Shown: piece by piece, positions 13,328 to 25,345 of the stretch | Layout: each line of letters starts with the position of its first letter | Position numbering within the stretch: position 1 is the first letter of the stretch | DNA from: Rhinopithecus roxellana | Lineage: Eukaryota; Chordata; Mammalia; Primates; Cercopithecidae | Length of the DNA: 64,000 nucleotides | Direction: 5' to 3' | Assembly (NCBI RefSeq): GCF_007565055.1 | Contig: NC_044559.1 | Span: forward strand, 39,798,546-39,862,545 | Notes under the pieces: generated by a model | Seen by the model: only the letters and a program-made list of their open reading frames with translations | Told to the model about the DNA's origin: nothing | The model's database searches: none | Program-made: the position numbers and the translations under genes

Positions 13328-15101
13328 TACTTTATCCTTTTCCTTATTAGGAGGGGAAAAAAAACCTGTACCATCTACTCAGGTATATTTTGATTTGCCA
13401 GTACAAGAGGGCAGCAATTGTTTCTAAAGTAAGTTAAAGCCTTTTAAAAGTTGTGTGCTTTAGGTATTTGTTTGGGAAGTTTCTAAGCTTTAGGGTTTAT
13501 GGTTTATATAATTCAATTTAAACACTATGGACAATTTAAAATGTCTACTGTGATCAAGAGTTAGTCATTCCTCAATGTATCGTTACATTCACGTAAACAG
13601 CCAGATGACACTGATGTCTTATTTTCATTTCATCTAAGTTCCCATTAACATACTCTTTAAGGGTTCTGTGCTCCCCACCCCATAACAAGACAACATTTTG
13701 GTCCAGATAAGCCTTGTAACATACAAGCTGTATAAAACCTTCTTTGCCTTGCTTCAAATGAAGTGCCTCGTCCCCCAAAACACTGTCAAACTTGTAGAGC
13801 AAACACACGGTTACCGTTTTACTGCTTAGAAATCTACACGATTTTCAGTTAGAGGAAATGTAATAAAATACTAGAAACTTCCTTCATCACTACTATCTAA
13901 AAAAAAAAAAAAAAAAAAAAAAGCCTAGCTGTTGTAGCCTACCAGCAGATTGAGATCTATGTTCCTGTAGAATAGTTACTGTACAACACTGGTTCTACCA
14001 TTACAACATCACATAGGAGCCTGTGACACCGTTCCTAAAATGGACATGTTATGACATACATACATATACAAAAAGTTCAAGAGCTATCAAGACATCCAAT
14101 CTGGCTCCAACTCCACCTAATCCAAAATCTCATAAAATTCAAAGTACTCAAAATTCAAAATAGAAAAGTATTTGCCCAACTGAGATTACATAGGTGTAAA
14201 CTATGCTAACTGCAGGTTTACCACAGTTTTAAAATTTAATGGTGTCTTCCAAGATTTAAGTAAGCCAAGCTCTCTTTGGCATTAAAAGCCCAGTAGAGTC
14301 TGAATCTTGAAGCAGTAGCCTGGGCAGGTGCTGAGGTGGGTATCAATGGTGGATAAACAAACCTTGCCCTGTAGGCCCCTGAAAAGGTCAGGACTTGAGG
14401 ACAGAATACTACAAAAAGGCATTTTTGGAAATGGGTGGGAGATGCAGTAGAAAAGTTTGCAAACTAAACAGTAAAAAGAAAAGAGAAGGATTATTCTGTG
14501 GAGAAACTGAGAGACAAAGGGTTAGCACTCTGAGACCTAGAAACATGCGGGTCAGGACTGTGAGGGAGTGAGAAGCACAGAACTGGCAGATTAAGATTAA
14601 GCAGGAGTCAGCATGAGAAATGCTCAAACATCTAGCCCCACTCCTTTCATTCCAGAATGCTATGCGCCAGGAAAAATATGCTTTACTTCCGCCTCCACCT
14701 ATCCACTCTGCCATTCTCTCGGAGTGGAAGATCCTTCTCTAGAGAAACTAAACAGTCCCAGAGAAAAGACATTCACATACTAATATTTGGCAGTTCCTCA
14801 ACAAAATAGCAGCTCTGCATTCAATCAGCCTAACATGAAGCCCAACACTTAAACCTGACAAGGCCCATTATAAACACAGAGCTAGCAATTATCTTTTTTC
14901 ACTTTTAAATATGGATAGACAACTAAGAATCAGGAAAGATTTGTAGAAAGTCTCAGACAAGAGATCAAAACAAAATTTGAAAAGCTAAAAACAAAGATAA
15001 TCCAGAGAATAGAACTTGTTTAAAAACTATAATTACTACATTCAGAAAGGTAAGATAAAAATTAAAAACCGTGTCATAAAAAACAAGCAATCCAAGCGCT
15101 C

Positions 15102-15399
15102 TTTTTCTTTTTTTTTTTGAGACGGAGTCTCGCTCTGTCACCCAAGCTGGAGTGCAGTGGCGCGATCTCGGCTCACTGCAAGCTCCCTCTCCCGGGTTCA
15201 CGCCATTATCCTGCCTCAGCCTCGCGAGTAGCTGGGACTACAGGCATGTGCCACCAAGCCTGGCTAATTTTTTGTATTTTTAGTAGAGACGGGGTTTCAC
15301 CGTGTTAGCCAGGATGGTCTCCATTTCCTGACCTTGTGATCCACCCACCTCGGCCTCCCAAAGTGCTGGGATTAGAGGCGTGAGCCACCGTGCCCAGCC
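15102..15399 (-). repeat. AluY-like, left member of head-to-head pair
   Basis: The T run GAGACGGAGTCTCGCTCTGT leads to the head GCCACCGTGCCCAGCC. The flanks CCAAGCGCTCT and CCAAGTGCTCT are its target duplication with one difference. Confidence 0.95.
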
Positions 15400-15429
15400 C
15401 CAAGTGCTCTAAAAAAAAAAAAAAAAAAA

Positions 15430-15723
15430 GGCCGAGCGCGGTGGCTCATGCCTGTAATCCCAGCACTTTGGGAGGCCAAGGCGGGAGGATCACGAGGTCA
15501 GGAGATGGAGACCATCCTGGCTAACTCGGTGAAACCCCATCTCTACTAAAAATACAAAAAAAATTAGCCGGGTATGGTGGCGGGTGCCTGTAGTCCCAGC
15601 TCCTCGGGAGGCTGAGGCAGGGAGAATGGCGTGAACCCGGGAGGCGGAGCTTGCAGTGAGCCGAGATTGCTCCACTGCACTCCAGCCGGGGCGACAGAGC
15701 CAGACCCCGTCTCAAAAAAAAAA
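15430..15723 (+). repeat. AluY-like, right member of head-to-head pair
   Basis: Starts GGCCGAGCGCGGTGGCTCAT and ends in A11. It is preceded by an A19 run and lies only 30 bp from the head of the inverted Alu to its left. Confidence 0.95.
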
Positions 15724-16380
15724 GTCAGTGTTAAAAATACAACATCAAGGAAATCTCCCACAGCTTTATGAGAAAGGGGATGTAGCAAAATGTGGTCAAA
15801 AGACTTAGAAGATCAAAACAGAAATTCAACATTTGACTACCAATAATTCCAGAGAAAACAGAATAGAGAAAACGTAAAGGGAGAGAAATATTAACACATT
15901 AATTTTTTAAAATCTCAGAAATTTTCTCAAGGGGAAAAAACGAATGGCACCTGACTTCTCCATTGTAATATGCGTGCTTAAAGTTAATGAAGCAATACTT
16001 TTAAAATGCCAAGGAAAAGTTATTTTCCGTTAAGAATTCTATACCCAAACTATCAATCAAGTGTGAAAACAGCATTTTTAGATATGCCAAGACCTGAAAC
16101 TTTATCCACACACTCTCAGGAAATGACTAGAAGATATGCTCTATACACATACTCGGAAATTCATCAATAAAAATGAAGACGAAGAAGCAATCATTCCAAG
16201 TATCTGGGAAGTCCCTGAGTGGCAACTATCCACTGGCCCTAAGCAATAAACAGAAGCAAGAGGACTAAGCTTCACAAACAGACAAAAACAAAAGCTGATT
16301 TGTTCGAGCATTTCAAAAACACCAGTGCCAGGTACATGGTGAATCAAACGAAGCTACTGAGAAGTTTTAAGAATAAGTTC

Positions 16381-16681
16381 GGTTGGGTGCGGTGGCTCAT
16401 GCCTGTAAACCCAGCGCTTTGGGAAGCTGAGGCAGGTGGATCACCTGAGGTCAGGAGTTCAAGATCAGCCTGGTGAAACCTCGTCTTTACTAAAAATACA
16501 AAAAAATTAGCTGAGTGTGGTGGTGTGCACCTGTAATCCCAGCTACTGAGGAGACTGAGGTGGGAGGATCGCTTGAACCTGGGAGGCGGAGGTTGCAGTG
16601 ATCCGAGATCACACCATTGCTCTCCAGCCTGGGCGACAGAGCAAGACTCCATCTCAAAAAAAAAAAAAAAAAAAAAAAAAA
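16381..16681 (+). repeat. Alu (AluS-like)
   Basis: Starts GGTTGGGTGCGGTGGCTCAT and ends in a run of about 27 A. Inserted in L1/HAL1-type sequence. Confidence 0.93.
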
Positions 16682-16834
16682 GGATAAGTTCAACAATAAT
16701 TATGCCAATACAAATAAGGCAACTAACAACATTCTATGTAAAATAAAATGGAAACTGAGTATACTTTAGGCCCTTCAGTAAATATTTACATAGCTATAAT
16801 GTAAATATGGCTTACTGATTAAACCACAAATTGT

Positions 16835-17290
16835 GGCCGGGTGCAATAGCTCACATCTGTAATTCCAGCACTTTGGGAAGCCAATGCAGGCAGATGGCTT
16901 GAGACCAGGAGTTCAAGACCAGCCTAGCCAACATGGCAAAACCCCATCTCTACTAAAAATACAAAAACTAGCCGGGCATGGTGGCACATGACTGTAATCC
17001 CAGCTACTCAGGAAGCTGAGGCACCAGATTTTCTTGAACCCAGGAGGCAGAGGCTACAGTGAGCCGAGATCACACCACTGCACTCCATCTCTACTAAAAA
17101 TACAAAAAATTAGCTGGGTGTAGTGGCGGGCGCCTGTAGTCCCAGCTACTCAGGAGGCTGAGGCAGGAGAATGGGGTGAACCTGGGAGGCAGAGCTTGCA
17201 GTAAGACAAGATCACGCCACTGCACTCCAGCCTGGGCAACAGTGCAAGACTCCATCTCAAAAAACAAAACAAAAAACAAAACAAAAAAAA
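16835..17290 (+). repeat. Alu-Alu fusion
   Basis: A nearly complete Alu (16835-17086) breaks at CACTGCACTCCA and continues without an A tail into TCTCTACTAAAAATAC, the middle of a second Alu that completes its right arm at 17290. Tail AAACAAAACAAAAAACAAAA. Confidence 0.9.
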
Positions 17291-18029
17291 ACTGTGATAA
17301 TAAAAGAACTAGAAAGGTAAGGTATGTTAGAGGTATAAAAGAATTAAATCCTGGAAGTCAATAGACAATATAAAAATGATAAATTAAGCAGTAACAATAT
17401 CACCACATTGAAATGTGTGGCTAATACCAGAAGAAACAGCTAAATGAATCGTAATTAAATGACTGACTTTGAGTAACAGGTCCAGGAATGGGAAGGGGTA
17501 GGGAAAGGAACCACTGATTTTCATTATGTGTCTTTTTGCATAATTTGAGTTTTAAAATTATAAACCTGTATTATTTTAATAAGAGCAAAGTACTGTTTTT
17601 GTTTTTTAAGTACAAAGAGTTTGGTGAATCTCAAATCCTCAGAAATGAAAAAGCAAAATCTACTGAAATTAAATTTTTGTTTCAGGATCAATTTTGTTTC
17701 ATAGTATCTCCAATATTCTAAGGCAAAGGAAATGAGAAAACTCAGAATTTACCAACTGCCTCTGGACCTCTCTCTACCTGACTGTTCCACAGACACCTTA
17801 AAACAGACAGACACACACACACACACAAACCCTCACTTCACACCTTTACTCCTTCACATCTGGGTCAAAGGCACTGACAGCTACCCGTCATCCAAACCAG
17901 CAATCTTTAATCTTCATCTTCCTTCCCTCACCCCCCAAATTTTATAGATTCTAGTCCCTAAATATCTCCAAATTGAAACCTAAACCCCCTGTCTTGTAAA
18001 ATTTTATTCGTTCAAGTCTTCATCTTTTG

Positions 18030-18540
18030 TCTAGACTACAGAAATTCTAACACCCCTAACTAGCCTCTAGGCCTTCATTCTCTCTCCGCTCTAAATTAAC
18101 ACACTAAAACAAATTTCTCCCTTGAAACTTCCCATTACTACAGAAGAAAATCCTTCCTCTAACACTGTCCTTCACTATCTAGCCTTTTCTATCTATCCAT
18201 GTTTAATTTGTGCCACTCTCTCCTCATACTCTGTATTCCAAAAATAATTTCAATTCTGGGTCTTTGGCACAGGCTGCCCCTCTGCAAGGAAGTCTCTTCC
18301 AGTTCAGCTTCCCCATCCCCACCCCCATCCTCCTGGCCAACTTCTATTCATTTTTATAAAGACTCTCTTTCCTGAATGCTACCAAATACATAACTCTTTT
18401 ATAGCATTTAATCATAATGTATCATAATTATCTTTCTGTCATCTCCCACATTAAACTGTGTCTCTTCATTACCAGAGGCTAAAATATTACTTTGGCATAC
18501 AATAAACACTTAATAAAATGCCATTCAGATGATGAATCAG
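18030..18540 (+). repeat. L2 3' region
   Basis: Long degenerate match ending TTTGGCATACAATAAACACT followed by AATAAAATGCC. Upstream CTGCCCCTCTGCAAGGAAG fits the L2 3' tail order. Confidence 0.6.
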
Positions 18541-18896
18541 CATACCTGCAACTACATATTACACATCTATTCAACTTTATCTATAGAGGTTAATAACCAA
18601 ATGTCCACAGAAGCAGGAAGAAAAATGAAAGGCCAGTTTGCCCTGTCAAGACATACCATAAAAGAATATCAACAATCAACTTTTACATAGTGCTTAACAG
18701 TTTACAATGTGAATACATATGGTCTACGGTTTACAGAGTTTACAGTAAATAAACAGTATTCAATTTCTTTAGAGATTTGGGACTGGGCCTTAAGTAAACA
18801 TTAAAATGGCTTTCTCTTACAGTTTCATCAACGTCATTTTACATGATGCAGGTCAAAAAATAGCAAGACAAGATCCCCAATAAGATCCTGAAGTTT

Positions 18897-18933
18897 GGCC
18901 GGGAACAGTGGCTCACTCCTGTAATCCCAGCAC
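18897..18933 (+). repeat. Alu head fragment, 37 bp
   Basis: GGCCGGGAACAGTGGCTCAC and CCTGTAATCCCAGCAC are present, then the sequence leaves Alu abruptly. Confidence 0.85.
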
Positions 18934-19842
18934 AAATGGGGCCAGTTTGGTGGAGTATGATCAATCTGAAAACCCTGACCTCATGAAACTCTGCTTACAC
19001 ACCCCTCCTTCCCAATATGAGACTAACTTTACTTGATTGAAGACCTTGCCATGATATTACCTGAAACCTCACAAAAAAGATTCTCTCTCTAAGCAGAACT
19101 CACTGTCTCTAGATCTCTAACTAGAATCAGATTTCCTAAGGGAATAAGTACCAAACCTAAATAAATAGGAGACAGCTTACATTCCAAAAGAACTATAAGA
19201 CTTTAATACATTATACAGCAGAAATCTGGGAATACATGTGGGAATGGATTCGGAAGGTGCTGAATAATGAAGATAGAACTTTAGATGAGACAAGTCATTA
19301 AAAGGAATGCACTTACTAAAGATTCTTTATTCACTATACTACTTCAAGAAGCTGGGTACAGTTCTAACAGTTTGGTTAACTGAAACCTGGACTGTCACCC
19401 TGCATTAAAAACACTTGGAACTCTCACTGATTAACAGCAGGATTAACAGCAGATTAGATACTGAAAAAGAGAACATTTGTTAGTGTGAAGACATAGCATT
19501 AAAATTTATCCAAACTAAAGCACAGAGAGTAAAAAAAAAAAAAAAAAAATCTTTAAGAAAATGAACAGAAAGAACCTCAGTGACTCATGGTACAGTAACA
19601 AGTGATATAACGTATGTGTAACTAGTGGCAGGGGGGTTCTGACAAAAAATAATGAATAATTTTCCAAATTTGACAAATTCTAAAACCCCACATATTCAAA
19701 AACTAAACACCAAAAAAGAACATAAAAAATTGCTGAAAACTTAAGATAAAGTAAAAATTTTTAAAGTATCCAGAGAAAAAAGGGACATAAATAGAGAGAA
19801 ACAAAGATAAGACTATACAGACATTTATTAAAGAAACAATAA

Positions 19843-20098
19843 GACCGGGTGCAGTGGCTCACCTGAGATCAGAAGTTTGAGACCAGCCTGGCCAACATGG
19901 TGAAACCCTGTCTCTACTAAAACTACAAACATTAGCCGGGCATGGTGCCACATGACTGTAATCCCAGCTATTCAGGAAGCTGAGGCACCAGATTTTCTTG
20001 CCCAGGAGGCAGAGGCTACAGTGAGCCAAGATCACACCACTGCACTCCAGCATGGGAGATAGAGTGAGTCTCTGTCTCAAAATAAAAAAATTTTTTTA
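19843..20098 (+). repeat. Alu with internal 5' deletion
   Basis: The head GACCGGGTGCAGTGGCTCAC jumps straight to CTGAGATCAG, losing about 50 bp of the left arm. It is followed 12 bp later by another Alu in the same orientation. Confidence 0.92.
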
Positions 20099-20110
20099 AA
20101 CTGTGATAGT

Positions 20111-20445
20111 GGCTGGGCACTGTGGCTCACACCTATAATCCCAGCACTTTGGGAGGCTGAGGCGGGCGGATTACGAGGTCAGGAGATAGAGACCATCCTG
20201 GCTAACACGGTGAAACCCCATCTCTACTAAAAATACAAAAAATTAGCTGGGCGTGGTGGCGGGCACCTGTAGTCCTAGCTACTCAGGAGGCTGAGGAAGG
20301 AGAATCGCTTGAACCCGGGAGGTGGAGGTTGCAGTGAGCTGAGATCGCGCCACTGCACTCCAGCCTGGGCAACAAGAGCTACACTCCGTCTCAAAAAAAA
20401 AAAAAAAAAAAAAGAAGAAAAGAAAAGGAAAGAAAAGAAAAGAGA
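20111..20445 (+). repeat. AluY-like with AAAAG-rich tail
   Basis: Starts GGCTGGGCACTGTGGCTCAC. The long A tail grades into AAAAG/AAAGG repeats. Confidence 0.94.
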
Positions 20446-20808
20446 GAAACAATGCAGGTCAGAAGACAATGGAAAGACATCTTGACATCTTTAAAGTGCT
20501 TATAGAAGAAAAAAAAAAGGCTGTATAGTTAGAATTCTACATCCAGCAAATATCCTTAGAAAATGAAGATAAAGATTTCTGCAAACAAAAGCTGAATAAA
20601 TTGAAGGCCAACAGAACTACATGATAAGAAATATTAAAGGAAGTTCTAAAGGGGGAAGAAAAATAAGAGGTGGAAACTTCCATCTACACAAAGGAAAGAA
20701 GAGGGACAGAAATGGCAACTATCTGGGTAAATACAAAAGATTTACATTCCAGTTTATTGTTATTTCAAAGAACTCTCAGTATGATTCCATTCATATGAAA
20801 TATCTGGA

Positions 20809-21115
20809 GGCTGGGCAAGGTGGCTCACGCCTATAATCCTAGCACTTTGGGAGGCTGAGGTGGGCGGATTACCTGAGGTCAGGAGTTCGAGACCAGCCTT
20901 GCCAAAATGGCAGAAATCCCGTCTCTACTAGAAATACAAAGTTAGCCGGGCATGGTGGTGCATGCCTGTAGTCCCAGCTACTCGGGAGGCTGGGGCAGGA
21001 AAATCACTTGAGCCCGGGAGGTGGAGGTTGCGGTGAGCCGAGATCACACCACTGCACTCCACCCTGGGCAACAAGAGCGAAATTCCGTCTCAAAACAAAA
21101 ACAAAAACAAAAACA
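20809..21115 (+). repeat. Alu (AluS-like)
   Basis: Starts GGCTGGGCAAGGTGGCTCAC. Tail of CAAAAA units ending in ACACACAG. Confidence 0.94.
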
Positions 21116-21359
21116 CACAGACACAATGATCTGGAACAGGTAAACCCATAGAGACAGAAAGCAAATTGGTGGATGCCAGGGGCAGGGAGAAGTGAGGAAA
21201 TGGGACTAATTGCTTAACGGGCATGGAATGTTATTTTGGGTTGATGAAAATGTTTTGGAATTAGATAGAGGTACCTGCACAACACTGGGCATGTACTAAA
21301 TGCCACTGAATTATTCACTTTAAAATAATTAATTGTGTGTTACATAAATTTCATTCCAA

Positions 21360-21661
21360 CTTTTTTTGGGGGGCCGAAGTGGGAACAGATTCTCATCATG
21401 TCGCCCAGGCTGGAATGCAATGGTGCGATCTCAGCTCACTGCAACCATCACTTCCTGTGTTCAAGCGATTCTCCTGCCTCAGCCTCCTGAGTAGCTGGGA
21501 TTATAGGCGCGCACCACTATAACCAGCAAATTTTTGTATTTTTAATACAGACGGGGTTTTACCATGTTGGCCAGGCTGGTCTTGAACTCCTGACCTTGTG
21601 ATTCACCCACCTCAGCCTCCCACAGTGCTGAGATTACAGGCAAGAGCCACCACGCCTGGCT
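21360..21661 (-). repeat. Alu (AluS-like)
   Basis: The polyT end is partly replaced by GGGGGG. CATTCCAACTTTT occurs on both sides as target duplication. It forms inverted pairs with the Alus on either side. Confidence 0.93.
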
Positions 21662-21974
21662 CATTCCAACTTTTAAAAAAAGATAAATGACTGTTTTGAG
21701 CAAAATTAATGACAGTGTATTTGGGGAATTATGACATACATTAAAGTAAAATGTACAATAGCATAAAGGACAAGAGTGGATAAATGGAAGTATACTGCTA
21801 TTAGGCTTTTACATTATAAGTAGTCTAATACTATTTAAAGGTAGACTGTTGTAAGTAAAACTTTCGTAATCATAAATCCTAGAGTAACCTCCAAAGAGCA
21901 AAACAACCATCCTAATAAGCCAAACTGGAGACAAAACTGCATCATAAAAATAACAAAAAAGAAGACAGGAAAAG

Positions 21975-22274
21975 GGCTGGGCACAGTGGCTCACGCCTGT
22001 AATCCTAGCACTTTTGGGAGGCCAAAGTGGGCGGATCACCTGAGGTCAGGAATTCAAGACCAGCCTGGCCAACATGACGAAACCTCGTCTCTACTAAAAA
22101 TACAAAAATTAGCTGGGTGTGTTGGCACATGGCTGTAATCCCAGCTACTCGGGAGGCTGAGGCAGGAGAATCGCTTGAACCAGGGAGGTAGAGGTTGCAG
22201 TGAACCGAGATCATGCCACTGCACTCCAGCCTGGCCACAGAGCAAGACTCCATCTCTAAAAAAAAAAAAAAAAG
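21975..22274 (+). repeat. Alu (AluS-like)
   Basis: Starts GGCTGGGCACAGTGGCTCAC. The flanks AGACAGGAAAA and AGACGGGAAAA are its target duplication with one difference. Confidence 0.94.
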
Positions 22275-23269
22275 ACGGGAAAAGAGGAAGATTTTTTAAA
22301 TAACAGATGGACAAAGAGTAAACAAAAGTGCAAGACAGTATGATTTAAACCCTACCATATTGGTAACTACATTAAACACAATGGTAGCAGAGGTTGTCAG
22401 ACTGGATTTTAAAAAAGCAAGATCCAACCATATGCTGTCTACAAGAAATGTACTTTACACAAATAAAAGTAAAATGATGGTAAATACACTATGCAAACAA
22501 CAATCCTTTAAAAAAAACCTAGAATGCCTACAAGTAAAAGTAGTCTTTAGGGTAAGGAATATTAACAAGGATAAAGACAGACATTCCATCATGATAAACA
22601 GTCAATTCATCAAGAAGATATGCAATAATCCTAAATATGACGGACTAAGTAAGATTAATGAAACAGAACTGACGCCCATACATACATGATCAGTTATTTC
22701 TGACAAAGTTGCCTCAGTAAGAAAAGGATAGTCTTTTCAACAAATAGTGCCAACACAATTAGATATCCATATGTAAAAAAGGAGCCTCAATCCTTATCTC
22801 ACACTATAAAGATATCAACTCAGAATTCAGATCACAGACCTAAACATAAAAGCTAAAACCATAAAACTGCTTGAAAAAATACAGAAAATATCTTGACTTT
22901 GAAAATATCAGACAAATATTTCTTAGGATACAAAAAGCAACAGCCAGAAAAGAAAAAATTGACAGTTTAGACATCATCAAAATTAAAAAACAGCTACTCT
23001 TCAGAGGACACCATTAAGGAAAAAAAAAGACAAGCCAGAGAGAGAAAACAGTAATAATATATGCCTGACAAAACGTGTATCCAAAACTTACAGTGAATTC
23101 TTTACACACATTAAGACAAACAAGAAAATAAATGAGCAAAAGATGTGAGCCGATGCTCACAAACAAAATTATAAGGCAAGCAAATGATCACATGAAAAAG
23201 CCAATGGCACATGTAAAAGAGAAATGCAAAGTAAACACACAAAGAGATACTACTACTTATCCTCTAGAA

Positions 23270-23565
23270 CAGGGGTCCCCAACCCCAGGTCGTGGGAACC
23301 AGTTGGTGGCCTGTAAGGAACCAGGCCACACAGCAGGAGGTGAGCTGTGGGCTTACCACCTGGGCTCCGCCTCCTGTCAGATCAGTGCAGGAATTAAATT
23401 CTCAAAGGAGCGCCAACCCTATAACGCAAGGGATCTAGGTTGCACGCTCCTTATGAGACTCTAAGATATGATGATCCGAGGTGGAACAGTTTCATCCCAA
23501 AACTATCCCCCAGTCCACAGAAAAATCGTGTCTTCCACGAAACTGGTCCCTGGTGGGGACCAATG
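23270..23565 (+). mobile_element. MER1-type nonautonomous hAT (Charlie) element
   Basis: Starts CAGGGGTCCCCAACCCC, contains CAGGAGGTGAGCTGTGGGC and GGTGGAACAGTTTCATCCC, and ends TGGTGGGGACCAATG. The 8-bp sequence CTCTAGAA is present at 23262-23269 and again at 23566-23573, a perfect hAT target duplication. 296 bp. Confidence 0.92.
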
Positions 23566-24164
23566 CTCTAGAAAGGCTAAACTTCAAAAGACTGACAATA
23601 CCAAGAATGCAGAACCTAACCAGTTTAAGTGCCAATTAAGTGGAGCAACTGGAGCTGTCATATACAGCTGATGGGAGTGTAAAATGGTGCTACCACCCTA
23701 AAGAATTGTTTGGCAGTTTCTCATAAAGTTAGTATCAATAACATATAAGCAAGGAATTCCACTTGTATGAAACCTTTACCCACATCAAACCTTGTACATG
23801 GTTGTTTACAGCAGCTGTGTTCATAACAGCCAAAACGAGAGACCACCTAAATGATCAAACTAATGACCAACAAATTAATGATTTTTTGGTAAAAAAAAAA
23901 AAAAAAAAACCTACTTTGGGATATCCAAAAACAAAATAAAATACTACTCCTCAGCCAGAAAAAAGAATAAGTTACTGACATATGTGAGAACATGGAAGAA
24001 TCTCAAGAACAGAATAAGAAGAAACAAGTCAAGCACAAAACAATACACATTGTATGATTTCATTTATATGAAATCCTACAGTGAGTGACACAAAGCAGAT
24101 CAGTAGGAATGCTTGGGGCTGGGGGAAGCAGGCAGGGCTAACTGACTGCAAAGAGACACAGCGA

Positions 24165-24480
24165 AGGCGGAGCATGGTAGTTTACAACTGTAATCCCAGC
24201 ACTCTGGGAGTCCGAGTCAGGTGGATCACTTGAGGCCAGGAGTTCGAGACTAGCCTGGTCAACATGGTGAAACTGCATCCCTACTAAAAACACAAAAATT
24301 AGCTAGGCGTGGTGGTGTGTGCCTGTAATCTCAGCTGCTTGGGAGGCGGAGGTGGGAGAATCACTTGAACCCGGGAGCCGGAGATTGCAGTGAGCCGAGA
24401 TTGTGCCACAGCACTCCAGCCTGGGCGACAGAGTGATACGCTGTCTCAAAAGAAAAAAAAAGAGAGAGAGAGAGAGAGAG
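24165..24480 (+). repeat. Alu with (AG)n tail
   Basis: The head is degraded (AAGGCGGAGCATGGTAGTTT). The A tail passes into about nine AG dinucleotides. Confidence 0.92.
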
Positions 24481-24921
24481 GGAAGTATTTCAGGGTGACA
24501 GAACTGTTATCTTGGTGGTTGTGGTGGTTACCGCTGGACAGTCCTCCGTGGGCCACATGCACTCCCACATGTCTTACTGAGTATGCCAGGAATGCAAGGC
24601 CATGACCAATCACTCTTGAACCTGGGCCATTCTGTACCTGGTAACCTTGAAAGACGAGATAACATCTCCCCCTAGACAAAGAGCAGGCTTGCTACTGCTT
24701 TCTATAAAAGTAGTAGATTCCCCAAGTTAGATGTTCTTCAGCTGCAACACAAAACCATTGAGAAAGCATCCATCTTGGCCATAGCATGTCACCCTCTTGG
24801 GACTTGGGGCAAGGGAGAACCTATGCAAATATAGCAATTCTCATGCTGTGTGCTATAAGAAAAATAAATTCTTTCATCTCTCACCCAGGAGTCCCCCAGC
24901 TTATGTCAGCAGCCAGTAATA

Positions 24922-25133
24922 CAAGTTGAGAATTCTAAATCCAAAAATCCAAAATCTGAAACTTTTTGAGCACCAACATGACGCTTAAAGGAAATGTCCA
25001 TCGGAAAATTTTGGATTTTGAATTTGGGATGCTCAATCATTTAGTATAATGCAAATATTCCAAAATCCAAAATAAATCTGAAATCCCAAACACTTGTGGT
25101 CCCAAGCATTTCGAATGAGGGATAGTCAACCTT
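24922..25133. mobile_element. Tigger-family MITE (Tigger2/MER28-like)
   Basis: Contains CCAAAAATCCAAAATCTGAA, TTTTTGAGCACCAACATGA and CCCAAGCATTTCGAATGAGG, ending GGGATAGTCAACCTT. The self-complementary AAATCC/GGATTT motifs are typical of this group. Family number not certain. Confidence 0.65.
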
Positions 25134-25244
25134 TAATTGTAATAGGCTACCTTTTAGCTATTAGTAGGGTAAAATCAAACTCCACGCCAGATGGTAACAC
25201 GGGTTAAAATGCATCAAACTGCACACCTAAAATGGGTACGCTCT

Positions 25245-25345
25245 ATTGAACGGAAGAGAAGGAGAAGAGGTGTGGAGGAAGAAAATGGACACAGAAGAAA
25301 AAGAGGAGAGGAAAAGGAAGAAGAGTCAGGAAGAGGTGGTCAGAA
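25245..25345 (+). repeat. Polypurine tract
   Basis: About 100 nt almost entirely A and G on the plus strand (for example GAAGAGAAGGAGAAGAGG), with a few interrupting pyrimidines. Confidence 0.8.

Larger units (their letters stand above)
14880..17600 (+). repeat. Old L1/HAL1-type segment, interrupted by five Alu units
   Basis: Sequence between the Alus (15725-16380, 16682-16834, 17291-17600) reads as L1-like, for example GAATTCTATACCCAAACTAT, CAATCAAGTGTGAAAACAG and TATGCCAAGACCTG. It has no intact frame. Boundaries are approximate. Confidence 0.5.
19600..21360 (+). repeat. Old L1/HAL1-type segment interrupted by Alus
   Basis: Segments 19620-19842, 20446-20808 and 21116-21360 read as L1-derived. 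The last carries GGTGGATGCCAGGGGCAGGG and GTTTTGGAATTAGATAGAGG, typical of L1M 3' UTR. No intact frame. Confidence 0.55.
22290..24560 (+). repeat. Old L1 (ORF2 remnant to 3' UTR), interrupted
   Basis: Begins with an ORF2 endonuclease-region relic (GGTTGTCAGACTGGATTTTA, ATATGCTGTCTACAAGAAAT), passes through the C-terminal ORF2 region and continues into 3' UTR. A MER1 element (23270-23565) and an Alu (24165-24480) interrupt it, and stops and frameshifts are everywhere. The MER1 insertion shows that this L1 is old. Confidence 0.75.
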
